Positions 1-7,916 of a stretch of 64,000 nt of DNA are shown here, piece after piece. The DNA comes from a gamma proteobacterium symbiont of Taylorina sp. (GTDB lineage: Bacteria; Pseudomonadota; Gammaproteobacteria; GRL18). Numbering within the stretch: position 1 is the stretch's first letter; the number at the start of each line of letters is the position of its first letter. The stretch is taken from positions 1-64,000 of the forward strand of contig JAHXIV010000028.1 of the NCBI GenBank assembly GCA_025655455.1. Reading direction: 5' to 3'. The notes under the pieces were generated by a model that saw only the letters and a list, made by a program, of their open reading frames with translations, was not told the origin of the DNA and did not search any database. The translations under genes were made by a program, and so were the position numbers.

Positions 1-137
1 TGTTCGACAACCAATAATCTTTGCTTAAGCAACTTTTGTTTTACGCGTAAGCGAGTACAACCGAGGAACCGGATGCGAGAAAACCGCACGTGCGGGTCTG
101 TGCGGGGGGCGCTGGGTAACTGGTGTTCCTACCGTGA
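1..137 (+). mobile_element. 3' end of a group II intron (domains V and VI)
   Basis: A compact hairpin at about 64-99 (an ACCGGATGCG arm, AGAAAAC loop, CGCACGTGCGGGT arm) resembles group II intron domain V. It is followed by a G-run and a second hairpin at about 105-130 whose GGGGCGCTGG and CTGGTGTTCC arms pair around a GTAA loop, as in domain VI. The 3' splice junction probably lies near 135-138. No intron-encoded reverse transcriptase is visible because the window starts inside the element; a short frame ending at about 29 could be its last codons, but this is not provable. The identification rests on the characteristic order of the two hairpins, recognised by eye. Confidence 0.6.
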
Positions 138-157
138 GAGGGCAATATAACGAATAG

Positions 158-694
158 ATGATCACAACATTAACCACGAAAACAACAGCAATTGAAGCCC
201 ATATTATTCTTGGTCGTTTACAAGCGGAAGGTATACCTGCATTTATTGCTTTTGAGCATCATATTTGGGCAAATTGGATGTTATCGAATGCTTTAGGTGG
301 TGTCCGAGTTCAAGTTCTTTCATCAAGAATCAAAGACGCAAATGTTGTAATTTCAAATATTGAAAATGGTGAATTTCAAAAATATCTTGAAGCAGAAACA
401 GGATGTTTAGAAAAAGAGCATTGTCCATCATGCAATAGCAATGCAGTAAAAAATATCATATGGCCTTGGAAAATTGCATTTTTATCTTTATTTATTTTCA
501 CTGTTCCAATTCCATATGTTCAGAATCAAATGAAATGTGTTGAATGTAATCATGTTTGGAAAACACATAAACGAACTTACTCTGTTTCTGTCATGATTTT
601 TACTATTTTTCTGTTTGGAACATTATTATTAATTGGACTTGCTTTATGGTTCTTTTGGTGTAGGCTAAATTGCTCAGTAGCAAGATTTATTTAG
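158..694 (+). CDS. DUF2007-like protein with zinc ribbon and C-terminal membrane segments
   Basis: Residues 1-75 look like a DUF2007 (putative signal-transducing) domain: a run of the type T-x-I-E-A-x-I-x-x-x-x-L-x-A-E-G-I-P-A-F followed by a short LGGVRVQV strand. A zinc-ribbon-like CPSC and CVEC pair follows at about residues 90-130, with a hydrophobic stretch between the two pairs and a strong membrane segment at about 148-168. The function of the family is not established. The gene starts about 20 bases after the predicted intron end, so it may be the gene the intron landed beside. No clear Shine-Dalgarno sequence precedes the ATG. Confidence 0.6.
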   Translation: MITTLTTKTTAIEAHIILGRLQAEGIPAFIAFEHHIWANWMLSNALGGVRVQVLSSRIKDANVVISNIENGEFQKYLEAETGCLEKEHCPSCNSNAVKNIIWPWKIAFLSLFIFTVPIPYVQNQMKCVECNHVWKTHKRTYSVSVMIFTIFLFGTLLLIGLALWFFWCRLNCSVARFI

Positions 695-861
695 ACCCTA
701 ACAAAAGCATCCAATTTAAAAAGCGGTCGATGCGACTTCTTAAAATTTGGAATTTTGATTAAACTTAATGTCATCCTCGAAAGTTCAGTGGGACGACCAC
801 TTTTAAATTGATGCTAGCATTGTGCCACAATAAGAACAAATCCCGCCTATTTATCCAAAAT

Positions 862-890
862 TTGACAGTCATACTCCACTGGAGTATATT
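862..890 (+). promoter_or_regulatory. Promoter with palindromic operator for the higBA-type pair
   Basis: A consensus -35 hexamer (TTGACA, 862-867) and a near-consensus -10 (TATATT, 885-890) are separated by exactly 17 bases. The spacer contains a 17-base palindrome, ATACTCCACTGGAGTAT (871-887), with two perfect 8-base arms. This is the expected layout for an autorepressed toxin-antitoxin promoter, where the antitoxin HTH would bind between the two hexamers. The predicted transcription start falls on or next to the toxin ATG at 897, and no ribosome binding site is visible upstream of it. Confidence 0.7.
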
Positions 891-896
891 GTTTTT

Positions 897-1214
897 ATGA
901 TTACTATTGCAGAAACAGAGCAATTTCAAAAGAAAGTTTCCCAACTTCTCAGTGAATCTGAGAAAGAAGACTTGATTTCTTACCTCTCTGATAATCCAAA
1001 TGCTGGAGATTTGATTCAGGGAACAGGTGGAGTAAGAAAGCTTCGTTGGGCTAGGCGTGGCATGGGAAAAAGTGGTGGTACCAGAGTTATTTACTATCAC
1101 CATAGTGAAATGATGCCATTATTTGGAAAGAATGAAAAATCTAATTTATCCATGAATGAAAAACAAATGTTGTCAAAAGCAGTAAAACTCCTTATTAGTT
1201 ATTGGAGGCATTAA
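897..1214 (+). CDS. higB2: RelE/HigB2-type toxin
   Basis: This 105-residue protein has the HigB2 branch layout of the RelE/ParE superfamily: an N-terminal helix (EQFQKKVSQLLSESEKEDL), a basic strand KLRWARRGMGKSGGTRVIYY, and the C-terminal KNEKSNLSMNEKQML helix. Members of the family are ribosome-dependent mRNA endonucleases. The gene lies one base before the HTH antitoxin gene, giving the toxin-first order typical of HigBA. The ATG at 897 has no Shine-Dalgarno and sits where transcription should start, so translation may be leaderless. The reading frame is intact. Confidence 0.85.
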   Translation: MITIAETEQFQKKVSQLLSESEKEDLISYLSDNPNAGDLIQGTGGVRKLRWARRGMGKSGGTRVIYYHHSEMMPLFGKNEKSNLSMNEKQMLSKAVKLLISYWRH

Positions 1215-1215
1215 G

Positions 1216-1503
1216 ATGAGTAAAGCATTTGAAGAAATCTATGCAGGATTGAATGAAGCAATTGATCATGCAAAAGGAAAAAAAACAAAAGTCATTGAAC
1301 ATACTGCAACACCTGTTGATGTCAAAGCTATTCGAGCAAAAACAGGAATGAGCCAACAACAATTCTGTGCAACATTTGGTATTTCGCTCGGTACTTTGCG
1401 TCATTGGGAGCAAGGTTTAAGAACTCCCAGAGGAACAGCGTTAGTTCTACTTCGAGTTGTTGAAAAAAACCCTACAGCAGTCATTGATGCTATTGCAAGT
1501 TAA
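1216..1503 (+). CDS. higA2: HigA2/NadS-type helix-turn-helix antitoxin
   Basis: This is a 95-residue protein with an XRE-type HTH at about residues 40-75 (a DVKAIRAKTGMSQQQFC helix followed by FGISLGTLRHWEQGLRTPRG), characteristic of the NadS/HigA2 family that neutralises RelE-type toxins and represses its own operon. The start codon follows the toxin stop by one base, implying translational coupling; GGAGG just upstream (1203-1207) is a good ribosome binding site. The palindrome at 871-887 is the likely operator. Confidence 0.85.
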   Translation: MSKAFEEIYAGLNEAIDHAKGKKTKVIEHTATPVDVKAIRAKTGMSQQQFCATFGISLGTLRHWEQGLRTPRGTALVLLRVVEKNPTAVIDAIAS

Positions 1504-1723
1504 TTCTAAATTCAGGGCACAACAGGTTTTAAGAACCATTCACAATTAATAATGAAAGCACAAAATTGAACTTTTCTACTCATTATTTAATTATAAAAAA
1601 AGGACGTCAGTCAAAGGGAAGATGTTGTAGGCTATAGGTGACAGGCATAAAAAAAGGCTGGCAGATTAAACTGAAAGCCTTGGTATTACTAACTTATATG
1701 GTTGGCAGAAGAAAGTTTTAATC

Positions 1724-1931
1724 TTAGCCTTTTCCTTTCCTTTTAGCACTAGTTATTATTGTATCAGCTTCATCCTTAGTGCGACCTGTCAACCATATGA
1801 TTTAAATATTTCTCTGCGACCCGAGAAGTAACACCCATGAATTCAATATGGGTTCTAAAGACTTTTCTTAATGTGTGAGGTTTAAAATAAGGTAATTTAT
1901 GTTTTTCTCTTAATCGGCTAACTATTAGCAC
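1724..1931 (-). pseudogene. C-terminal remnant of a phage-type tyrosine recombinase
   Basis: Reading the minus strand from 1931 gives an open frame containing KPHTLRKVFRTHIEFMG and VAEKYLNHM, which match the HxLR box and downstream helix of P4-type integrases. That frame stops at 1776, but a one-base shift after LNH continues through GRTKDEADTI to a stop at 1724. There is no start codon and the N-terminal catalytic and arm-binding parts are absent. The rest of the 1504-1984 gap shows only AT-rich sequence with no recognisable gene. With the adjacent toxin-antitoxin pair and the intron end, this looks like the worn edge of an old integrated element. Confidence 0.6.
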
Positions 1932-1984
1932 TTATGAGAGTCATCAGCAGAAAAACAAGGAATGTGAATGGACTGGTTATTTTT

Positions 1985-2527
1985 TTATTGTTCATGAGTA
2001 ATATATTCCTGAGTACGCTGGTAAATTATAAATGAATAGTGATGGTGATTATTGTCGTCAGGCTCATTATCCTGATGGAAATTTTCCTGCCATTGTGTGA
2101 AATCAAGCTCTGGAAACCAGGCATCGCCTTCAAAATTGCCTTTCACCAAAGTTAAATATAAATAATCAGCTTTATCCAGCACCTGTTTATAGAGCATTGC
2201 ACCGCCGATAAACATTAATTCTGATAAACCTTCCTGATTAGCTTTCTCTATTGCTTCATCAACTGAAGTGACAATAATGGCTTCGCTAACAACTTCATTT
2301 TTTTGGTTCAGCGGCTGGTATAATTTATCACGACTGACTATGATATTTACTCGCCCCGGTAATGGTCTAAATGGCAAAGACTCCCATGTTTTTCTGCCCA
2401 TAACGATAGGTTTATTTAAAGTATTTTTTTTAAACCAGCCCAGATCAGCCGGCAAGTGCCAGGGTAGTTTGTTATTGCATCCAATAACATGGTTCTCAGC
2501 CATAGCAGCGATCAGTGATATCTTCAA
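1985..2527 (-). CDS. folA: Dihydrofolate reductase
   Basis: This enzyme of 180 residues reduces dihydrofolate to tetrahydrofolate with NADPH in the cytosol. Recognisable features are the N-terminal ISLIAAMAENHVIG strand, the substrate loop LPWHLPADL with the conserved acidic residue D28, the NADPH-binding IVMGRKTWESL segment, and the FIGGAMLY motif near residue 115. Length is slightly above the usual ~160-170, with a short C-terminal tail. It is a chromosomal-type enzyme. The gene stands alone upstream of a signalling cluster on the same strand. Confidence 0.95.
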   Translation of the reverse strand: MKISLIAAMAENHVIGCNNKLPWHLPADLGWFKKNTLNKPIVMGRKTWESLPFRPLPGRVNIIVSRDKLYQPLNQKNEVVSEAIIVTSVDEAIEKANQEGLSELMFIGGAMLYKQVLDKADYLYLTLVKGNFEGDAWFPELDFTQWQENFHQDNEPDDNNHHHYSFIIYQRTQEYITHEQ

Positions 2528-2583
2528 AAAAACCTCGGGAAAATTGTGCTAATTAATAATTGCATTATTATACAACAATATGG

Positions 2584-4467
2584 TTAAGACGAGCGTTTGA
2601 TACCTAACTTTTTCATTCTTGATCTTAGAGTGCTGGCAGGAATATCTAATATTTCAGCAACGCCTTTTTTCCCTCCTATCAGCCAGTTAAAATCATCCAG
2701 GATACTGATAATATAGTTTTTTTCATTTTCTGCCAGAGTCATATAGTTGTAGGTTCCCAGAGAGGTGTTTGTTGAGCTTAAAGTCGAATCCTCCGGCTTA
2801 AGCTCTTTATCTATGCTAATGGGTATCAATGCGTCATCTACTTCAATAATATTAGTTTTTGATAATATGGCTGAACGTTCAATCACATTTTGTAATTCAC
2901 GGATATTGCCCGGCCAGTGATAATCCATTAAAAGAGCCATACTTTCGTCAGAAACGCCTGATAGAGATTTACCCAGTTTTTGACTTAAAGAATCAATAAA
3001 TTTAACTAATAATAATGGAATATCAGATTTTCTTTCTCTTAATGCCGGGACTACGATTGGAAAAACATTTAATCGATAGTATAAGTCCATGCGAAATAGT
3101 CCATCTTCAACCATTTTTTTCAAATCCTGATTGGTTGCTGTGATGATGCGTACATCAACTTTGATTAACTCTCCACTACCAACACGTTGTATTTCCTGCT
3201 CCTGTAAAACTCTTAATAACTTAACCTGCACATCCATAGAAAGCTCAGCAATTTCATCAAGAAAGATAGTACCTTTATCTGCTAACTCAAAATGACCGGT
3301 TCTGTCACTGATTGCACTGGTAAATGCTCCTTTTACATGTCCAAAAAGTTCACTTTCCACCAGAGATTCAGGAATTGCTGCACAATTGACTTTAATCAAG
3401 GGTCGATCTTTTCTCTGACTGAATTGATGTACGGCACGTGCCATGGACTCTTTGCCTGTACCTGATTCACCATTAATTAAAACGGTTGTATCTGTTGCAG
3501 CCACCTGCATCAATTCGTCCAGAACCTTTTTTAGAATCGGGCTTTGACCAATGATTTCTCCAAAATTTTGTTCACTACGAATTTCCTTCTGTAAATAGGA
3601 ACTTTCAGCCTGTAAGGATATATTTTCCTGCAGCAGTTTTTCTTTTAGTTGCTCAACAGTCTGCAATGCTTGATTTAGTGCTTTATCCTGTTTTTTACGT
3701 TCAGTGATATTTTTAAAAACAATACAAACACTGCTGAGATCAATTTCACCTTCGATAGCACTTGCAGTGTATTCAACGGGGAAGCTCTTTCCATTTTTAT
3801 TCCAGAAGATATCATTATCACAATGACGTATCATTTGATCTTGAAGGGTGTTATAGATTTTATTTTGCTCAACAGGATTACGTTGGCCTTCTGCGTTAGT
3901 GTGCATTAATAAATTATGTAAATCCCTACTGATAATTTCTGCCTCTGACCAACCGGTAATTTTTGCTCCGGCAGGATTAATAAAAGTAATCAGCCCCTGT
4001 TTGTCAATCCCCATAAGACCTTCTCCCATGGATTCAAGGATTAATGCATTATCTTCTTCCAATTGTTTATTTTTCTTCTCCAGGCGCTGTTCAAGCTGTT
4101 TAATTTTAAGATGGGTTTCCACCCGGACAATCACTTCATCAGCCTGAAAAGGCTTGGCAATATAGTCTACTGCACCAACAGAAAAACCTTTCACCTTATC
4201 TTTCACATCATCCAGAGCGGAAAGAAAAATAATTGAAATGTCTGCCAGACTGGTTTGGGATTTAATTTTTTGACAGACTTCATACCCATCCATACCAGGC
4301 ATCATAATGTCCAGTAATATCAGGGCTGGGTGGACTTTTTTTGCAATACTCACTGCATCCACCCCATTTTTGGCTAATAGTAGTTTATAGCCCTTGCCTT
4401 CAAGTGTTTGATATAACACCTGCAGATTATCAGGATTATCATCAACTAATAATAAAGTTTCTGTCAT
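2584..4467 (-). CDS. Sigma-54-dependent response regulator (REC-PAS-AAA-Fis HTH)
   Basis: Domain order: a receiver at residues 1-120 with phospho-acceptor D53 (LILLDIMMPGMDGYEV), a short coiled coil, a PAS domain at about 140-255, a second coiled coil, a sigma-54 activator AAA domain at about 300-535 with Walker A GESGTGKE and Walker B GTIFLDEIAEL, and a Fis-type HTH at the C terminus (GVAEILDIPASTLRSRMKKL). It should activate RpoN promoters when phosphorylated. The sigma-54-contacting loop reads GAFTSA (residues 380-385) instead of the usual GAFTGA. The gene lies 25 bases downstream of the hybrid kinase gene, its probable phosphodonor, and the two are likely one operon. Its target genes are not evident. 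Confidence 0.9.
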   Translation of the reverse strand: MTETLLLVDDNPDNLQVLYQTLEGKGYKLLLAKNGVDAVSIAKKVHPALILLDIMMPGMDGYEVCQKIKSQTSLADISIIFLSALDDVKDKVKGFSVGAVDYIAKPFQADEVIVRVETHLKIKQLEQRLEKKNKQLEEDNALILESMGEGLMGIDKQGLITFINPAGAKITGWSEAEIISRDLHNLLMHTNAEGQRNPVEQNKIYNTLQDQMIRHCDNDIFWNKNGKSFPVEYTASAIEGEIDLSSVCIVFKNITERKKQDKALNQALQTVEQLKEKLLQENISLQAESSYLQKEIRSEQNFGEIIGQSPILKKVLDELMQVAATDTTVLINGESGTGKESMARAVHQFSQRKDRPLIKVNCAAIPESLVESELFGHVKGAFTSAISDRTGHFELADKGTIFLDEIAELSMDVQVKLLRVLQEQEIQRVGSGELIKVDVRIITATNQDLKKMVEDGLFRMDLYYRLNVFPIVVPALRERKSDIPLLLVKFIDSLSQKLGKSLSGVSDESMALLMDYHWPGNIRELQNVIERSAILSKTNIIEVDDALIPISIDKELKPEDSTLSSTNTSLGTYNYMTLAENEKNYIISILDDFNWLIGGKKGVAEILDIPASTLRSRMKKLGIKRSS

Positions 4468-4492
4468 GTGAAATTATTCCAAAACTGGTTTT

Positions 4493-7400
4493 TTAAGATT
4501 TTTCCAGGTTAAAGACAATGTTGTCTGCAATCTCTTTGATACCGTTAAAATCAAATTGTTTAATCATGCTGGATAATAATTCTCTCTCGTCAATGCTTAA
4601 ACAATTTGCTTGATTGATTTTTTGATGTAATATTTTTATCTGGCTGATATCACCTACATTGCTCGATAAAGTTATCTGTTCAAGTAGAGGTAATAATTCT
4701 TTGCAGTTAACAGCAGATCTTAAATGCTTATCCTCCATCCTTGTATTCTTATCTTTATTGGAGATAAATTCTATCTTCATATGCTGCTTGATTTTATTAA
4801 AAACTTCTGCAATATTAAATGGCTTGGCAATAAAATCATCCATACCAGTTGATCTGATTTGTTCTTTAAGTTCAGGAAAAACACTGGCGGTTACAGCGAT
4901 AATGATTGTTTTGGAACCTTTCTGTGCCGCTTCTCTGATTTTTAGTGATGCTTCAAGACCATCCATAACCGGCATTCTAATATCCATTAAAACTAATGGT
5001 ATATGATGTTGTAGTGTTAATTCAACAGCTTGCTGCCCATTTTCTGCTTCCATTGTTTTAAAGCCGGCTGCTTGAAGCAAGTGTTTTAATATATTTCTAT
5101 TATCTTTACGATCATCGACAATCAGAGCAGTAATTTCAGTATTTTCCGGCAGTTTTGGGATAATATTTTCATCATAAGAAGTGTCTTGTGAAATGAGCAG
5201 AACTTTTTCATCCACTTCAATTAAGGGTAGAGAGAATGAAAAGGAGCTGCCTTCTCCATAGATACTTTCAAGGTCAATTGTCGTTCCGCCCATTTCTTTA
5301 ATGAGTCTCTCACTGATGGCAAGTCCCAAACCGGTACCGCCTGCATCGATACCTTCTTTTGCCTGTTTAAAAGCATCAAAGATTGAGTGATGTTTTTCTT
5401 CCGGTATCCCAATACCGGTATCTGCGACAATAAACTGTATAGAGGAAGAGGATTTTGAAGGTTTTTTTTCTTCCAGCACTTCTAGTGTAATAGTGCCTGC
5501 ATGAGTAAACTTAACAGCATTGCCTAATAAATTAATAAGTACCTGACGTAATTTGGTCGCATCAGTTTTTATTCCCCTGGGTAAGCCTGTCTGCATGTTC
5601 AGCTTAAGTTTCAGGCCTTTTGCTGTTACTCTATGCAGTATCACATCATAAACATCATTGATTAATTTAGACAGATCAACTGGTGAAATATTAAAGTCCA
5701 TTTTTCCTGATTCAATTTTTGACAGATCCAGTACATCATTGATCAATGTTAATAAGTGTTGACCACAACTTTTTATGGCATCCAGACTTTCCATTTGACC
5801 GGAGGTAACATTTTGATCATTTTGTAATATTTGTGCATAACCCAGAACACCATTAAGCGGTGTTCTCAACTCATGGGACATATTGGATAAAAATTCACTT
5901 TTTGCCTTGTTTGCCTCTTCCGCTACTTCTTTAGCATTAATAATTTCCTGTTCTGTCAGCTTTCTTTCTGTTAAGTCCTGTACGCTGCCAATAAAAACCA
6001 ACTGTTCATTCATACTGGTTGCTGTGAGGGTAATTTCAGTGGGAAAAGCAAGTCCGTCAACTCGTTCAAAAATCAATTCAGATTGTTGAAAACCGCTTGT
6101 ATTGGCCTGCTCCATCAGCTGGTTAATGATATCAAAAGCCGTTTCACCAGTGGGCTGTATCGCCTGTGCCAGAGAGTATAAATAAGTGCCTAGCAACTCC
6201 TCTTTATGATAGCCAAATAAAGCTATAAAAGCATTATTACAATCTATAATACCATTTTGAGAATAAACAATATTGGCTTGTGAGGAATTCTCAAATAATA
6301 CTCTAAATTTTTCTTCCTCACGTTTTCTTTCAGTCACATCATGCGCCATACCTTCTAATGCAATAATGTGACCGGATTCATTTTTAATAGGGACTTCAAT
6401 GACTTCAAAGCGTAATAAACCATCATTTTTTGATAAAAGCTCCATGTCAAAGGCTTCCTGCTGCTCACCTTGCCAGGTCATTTTAACTATTTTTTTTGCC
6501 TGTTCATTGGTGCTGCTGTTAACAAAATATTGCTTATATGATTTTAAAAATTCTTTTGGAGTATAACCTAAAATTTCTTTGACTGAGGGACTGACATAGG
6601 AAACATTACCTTCCCTGTCATGGGTAAAATAAAAGTAGTGCCCTTTTAATCCCTGTACCATCCTGCTGAATCCCTCAGAGCGTGCCTTGCGTATATCCTT
6701 TTCACGCTGACTCAATTTTGATGCCATATCAGTGAAGCTTTCAGCCAGCAAACCAAACTCATCATTACTCTTGACTTTAACGACCGCATCAAGATGTCCT
6801 GCTGCTACGGATTTTACTCCAGCGGTCAGCCGTGCCAGCGGCTGTGTCATTTTTCCTATGACCAGCCAGACAGTAATGATAATAAGCAGCAAAGATAACA
6901 AGAGAACTCCGGCAATTTGTATACCCTGTTGTTTGACAGGAGCCAGAGCAATGGCTTCTGATACTCTGACGGCAATACTCCATTCAGTATTAATAATGGG
7001 ATAAAAAGCAACCCATTGAGGAATGTTATTTTCCCATGCTTTCAATCGTACAATACCCTGCTCTGCAGCAGTCATTTTATCAGCCAGTTGTTTTAATCCT
7101 TCATTATTAAATTTCTTTGCATCGAGATACATACTATTGGTCATAATCTGATCAGGATCGGGATGATAAATATAATCACCCTTTTTAGTGATAATAAAAA
7201 GATCCAGGTCAGCATTGACACCCTGATCGACTTTCTCTTCCAGGATTTCCATTTGAACATCTATCGTTGCAACACCTTTGAATTGTTTTTTATAGAAAAA
7301 AGGTACGGCATAGGTTGCCATTACAATTTCTCCTACCCCCTTATCAAAGTATGGATCTGTCCAGACAGGATGTTTGGCTTGTTTAGCCTTATCCCACCAT

Positions 7401-7831
7401 TGCCACTTACCGGAAGAATAATCTGCAATATCTGCAATATCTAATATTTGAATTTTATCTTTGGTACGATAGGCGTAAGGCGCAAAAAGTTCATTGCCGT
7501 AATCAGGATCCCGTTCAAAAGCAATAGCACTGCCATAGACAATTTTATTATGTCTTAAATTGGATCGAACCTGAGCGTAGAGTTGGTAGTTTGGAATAGC
7601 AGGGTTTTGTTCAATAATGGCTGCAGTTGAGCGTGCAATTTGTGCAGATTCACGTAAAAAACCAGAAAACACTCCGGCATAATGCTGAGTCAAACGGCGC
7701 ATATCATCTTCAACACTTGCTCGTGAATGCAATTGTAGTTGATAAATACCAAAGCCTAAAAGTGATAGATAGATCAGAGCTATTGGTAAGACGGTCAGGA
7801 GAATAATTTTAAATCTAATGGAGGAACGCAA
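4493..7831 (-). CDS. Hybrid sensor histidine kinase (dCache-HAMP-PAS-PAS-HisKA-HATPase-REC)
   Basis: A 1112-residue membrane sensor. The first membrane segment (about 10-30) is followed by a periplasmic double-Cache-like domain to about residue 300, with FVWTDPYFD-type Cache motifs, then a second membrane segment and a HAMP domain (PLARLTAGVKSVAAGHLDA). Two PAS domains (about 390-510 and 515-630) precede the kinase core, whose phospho-accepting H653 sits in MSHELRTPLNG. The ATPase domain has DTGIGIP and GTGLGLAI boxes. A C-terminal receiver carries D950 (LVLMDIRMPVMDG), and a tail of about 80 residues that may be a diverged Hpt-like helical segment follows. It is encoded just upstream of the sigma-54 regulator. 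Confidence 0.9.
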   Translation of the reverse strand: MRSSIRFKIILLTVLPIALIYLSLLGFGIYQLQLHSRASVEDDMRRLTQHYAGVFSGFLRESAQIARSTAAIIEQNPAIPNYQLYAQVRSNLRHNKIVYGSAIAFERDPDYGNELFAPYAYRTKDKIQILDIADIADYSSGKWQWWDKAKQAKHPVWTDPYFDKGVGEIVMATYAVPFFYKKQFKGVATIDVQMEILEEKVDQGVNADLDLFIITKKGDYIYHPDPDQIMTNSMYLDAKKFNNEGLKQLADKMTAAEQGIVRLKAWENNIPQWVAFYPIINTEWSIAVRVSEAIALAPVKQQGIQIAGVLLLSLLLIIITVWLVIGKMTQPLARLTAGVKSVAAGHLDAVVKVKSNDEFGLLAESFTDMASKLSQREKDIRKARSEGFSRMVQGLKGHYFYFTHDREGNVSYVSPSVKEILGYTPKEFLKSYKQYFVNSSTNEQAKKIVKMTWQGEQQEAFDMELLSKNDGLLRFEVIEVPIKNESGHIIALEGMAHDVTERKREEEKFRVLFENSSQANIVYSQNGIIDCNNAFIALFGYHKEELLGTYLYSLAQAIQPTGETAFDIINQLMEQANTSGFQQSELIFERVDGLAFPTEITLTATSMNEQLVFIGSVQDLTERKLTEQEIINAKEVAEEANKAKSEFLSNMSHELRTPLNGVLGYAQILQNDQNVTSGQMESLDAIKSCGQHLLTLINDVLDLSKIESGKMDFNISPVDLSKLINDVYDVILHRVTAKGLKLKLNMQTGLPRGIKTDATKLRQVLINLLGNAVKFTHAGTITLEVLEEKKPSKSSSSIQFIVADTGIGIPEEKHHSIFDAFKQAKEGIDAGGTGLGLAISERLIKEMGGTTIDLESIYGEGSSFSFSLPLIEVDEKVLLISQDTSYDENIIPKLPENTEITALIVDDRKDNRNILKHLLQAAGFKTMEAENGQQAVELTLQHHIPLVLMDIRMPVMDGLEASLKIREAAQKGSKTIIIAVTASVFPELKEQIRSTGMDDFIAKPFNIAEVFNKIKQHMKIEFISNKDKNTRMEDKHLRSAVNCKELLPLLEQITLSSNVGDISQIKILHQKINQANCLSIDERELLSSMIKQFDFNGIKEIADNIVFNLEKS

Positions 7832-7916
7832 TTGATCTTTTCACTTTTATTAAACCTTATTACAGAGTTTACTATATATTACTGGCAGAAAATAACCAGA
7901 TTTTGCTTTTTTGGGC

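Noticed and set aside
771-1103. Minus-strand frame opposite the toxin gene
   Set aside because: It is a shadow of the HigB2 coding strand with no recognisable motif.
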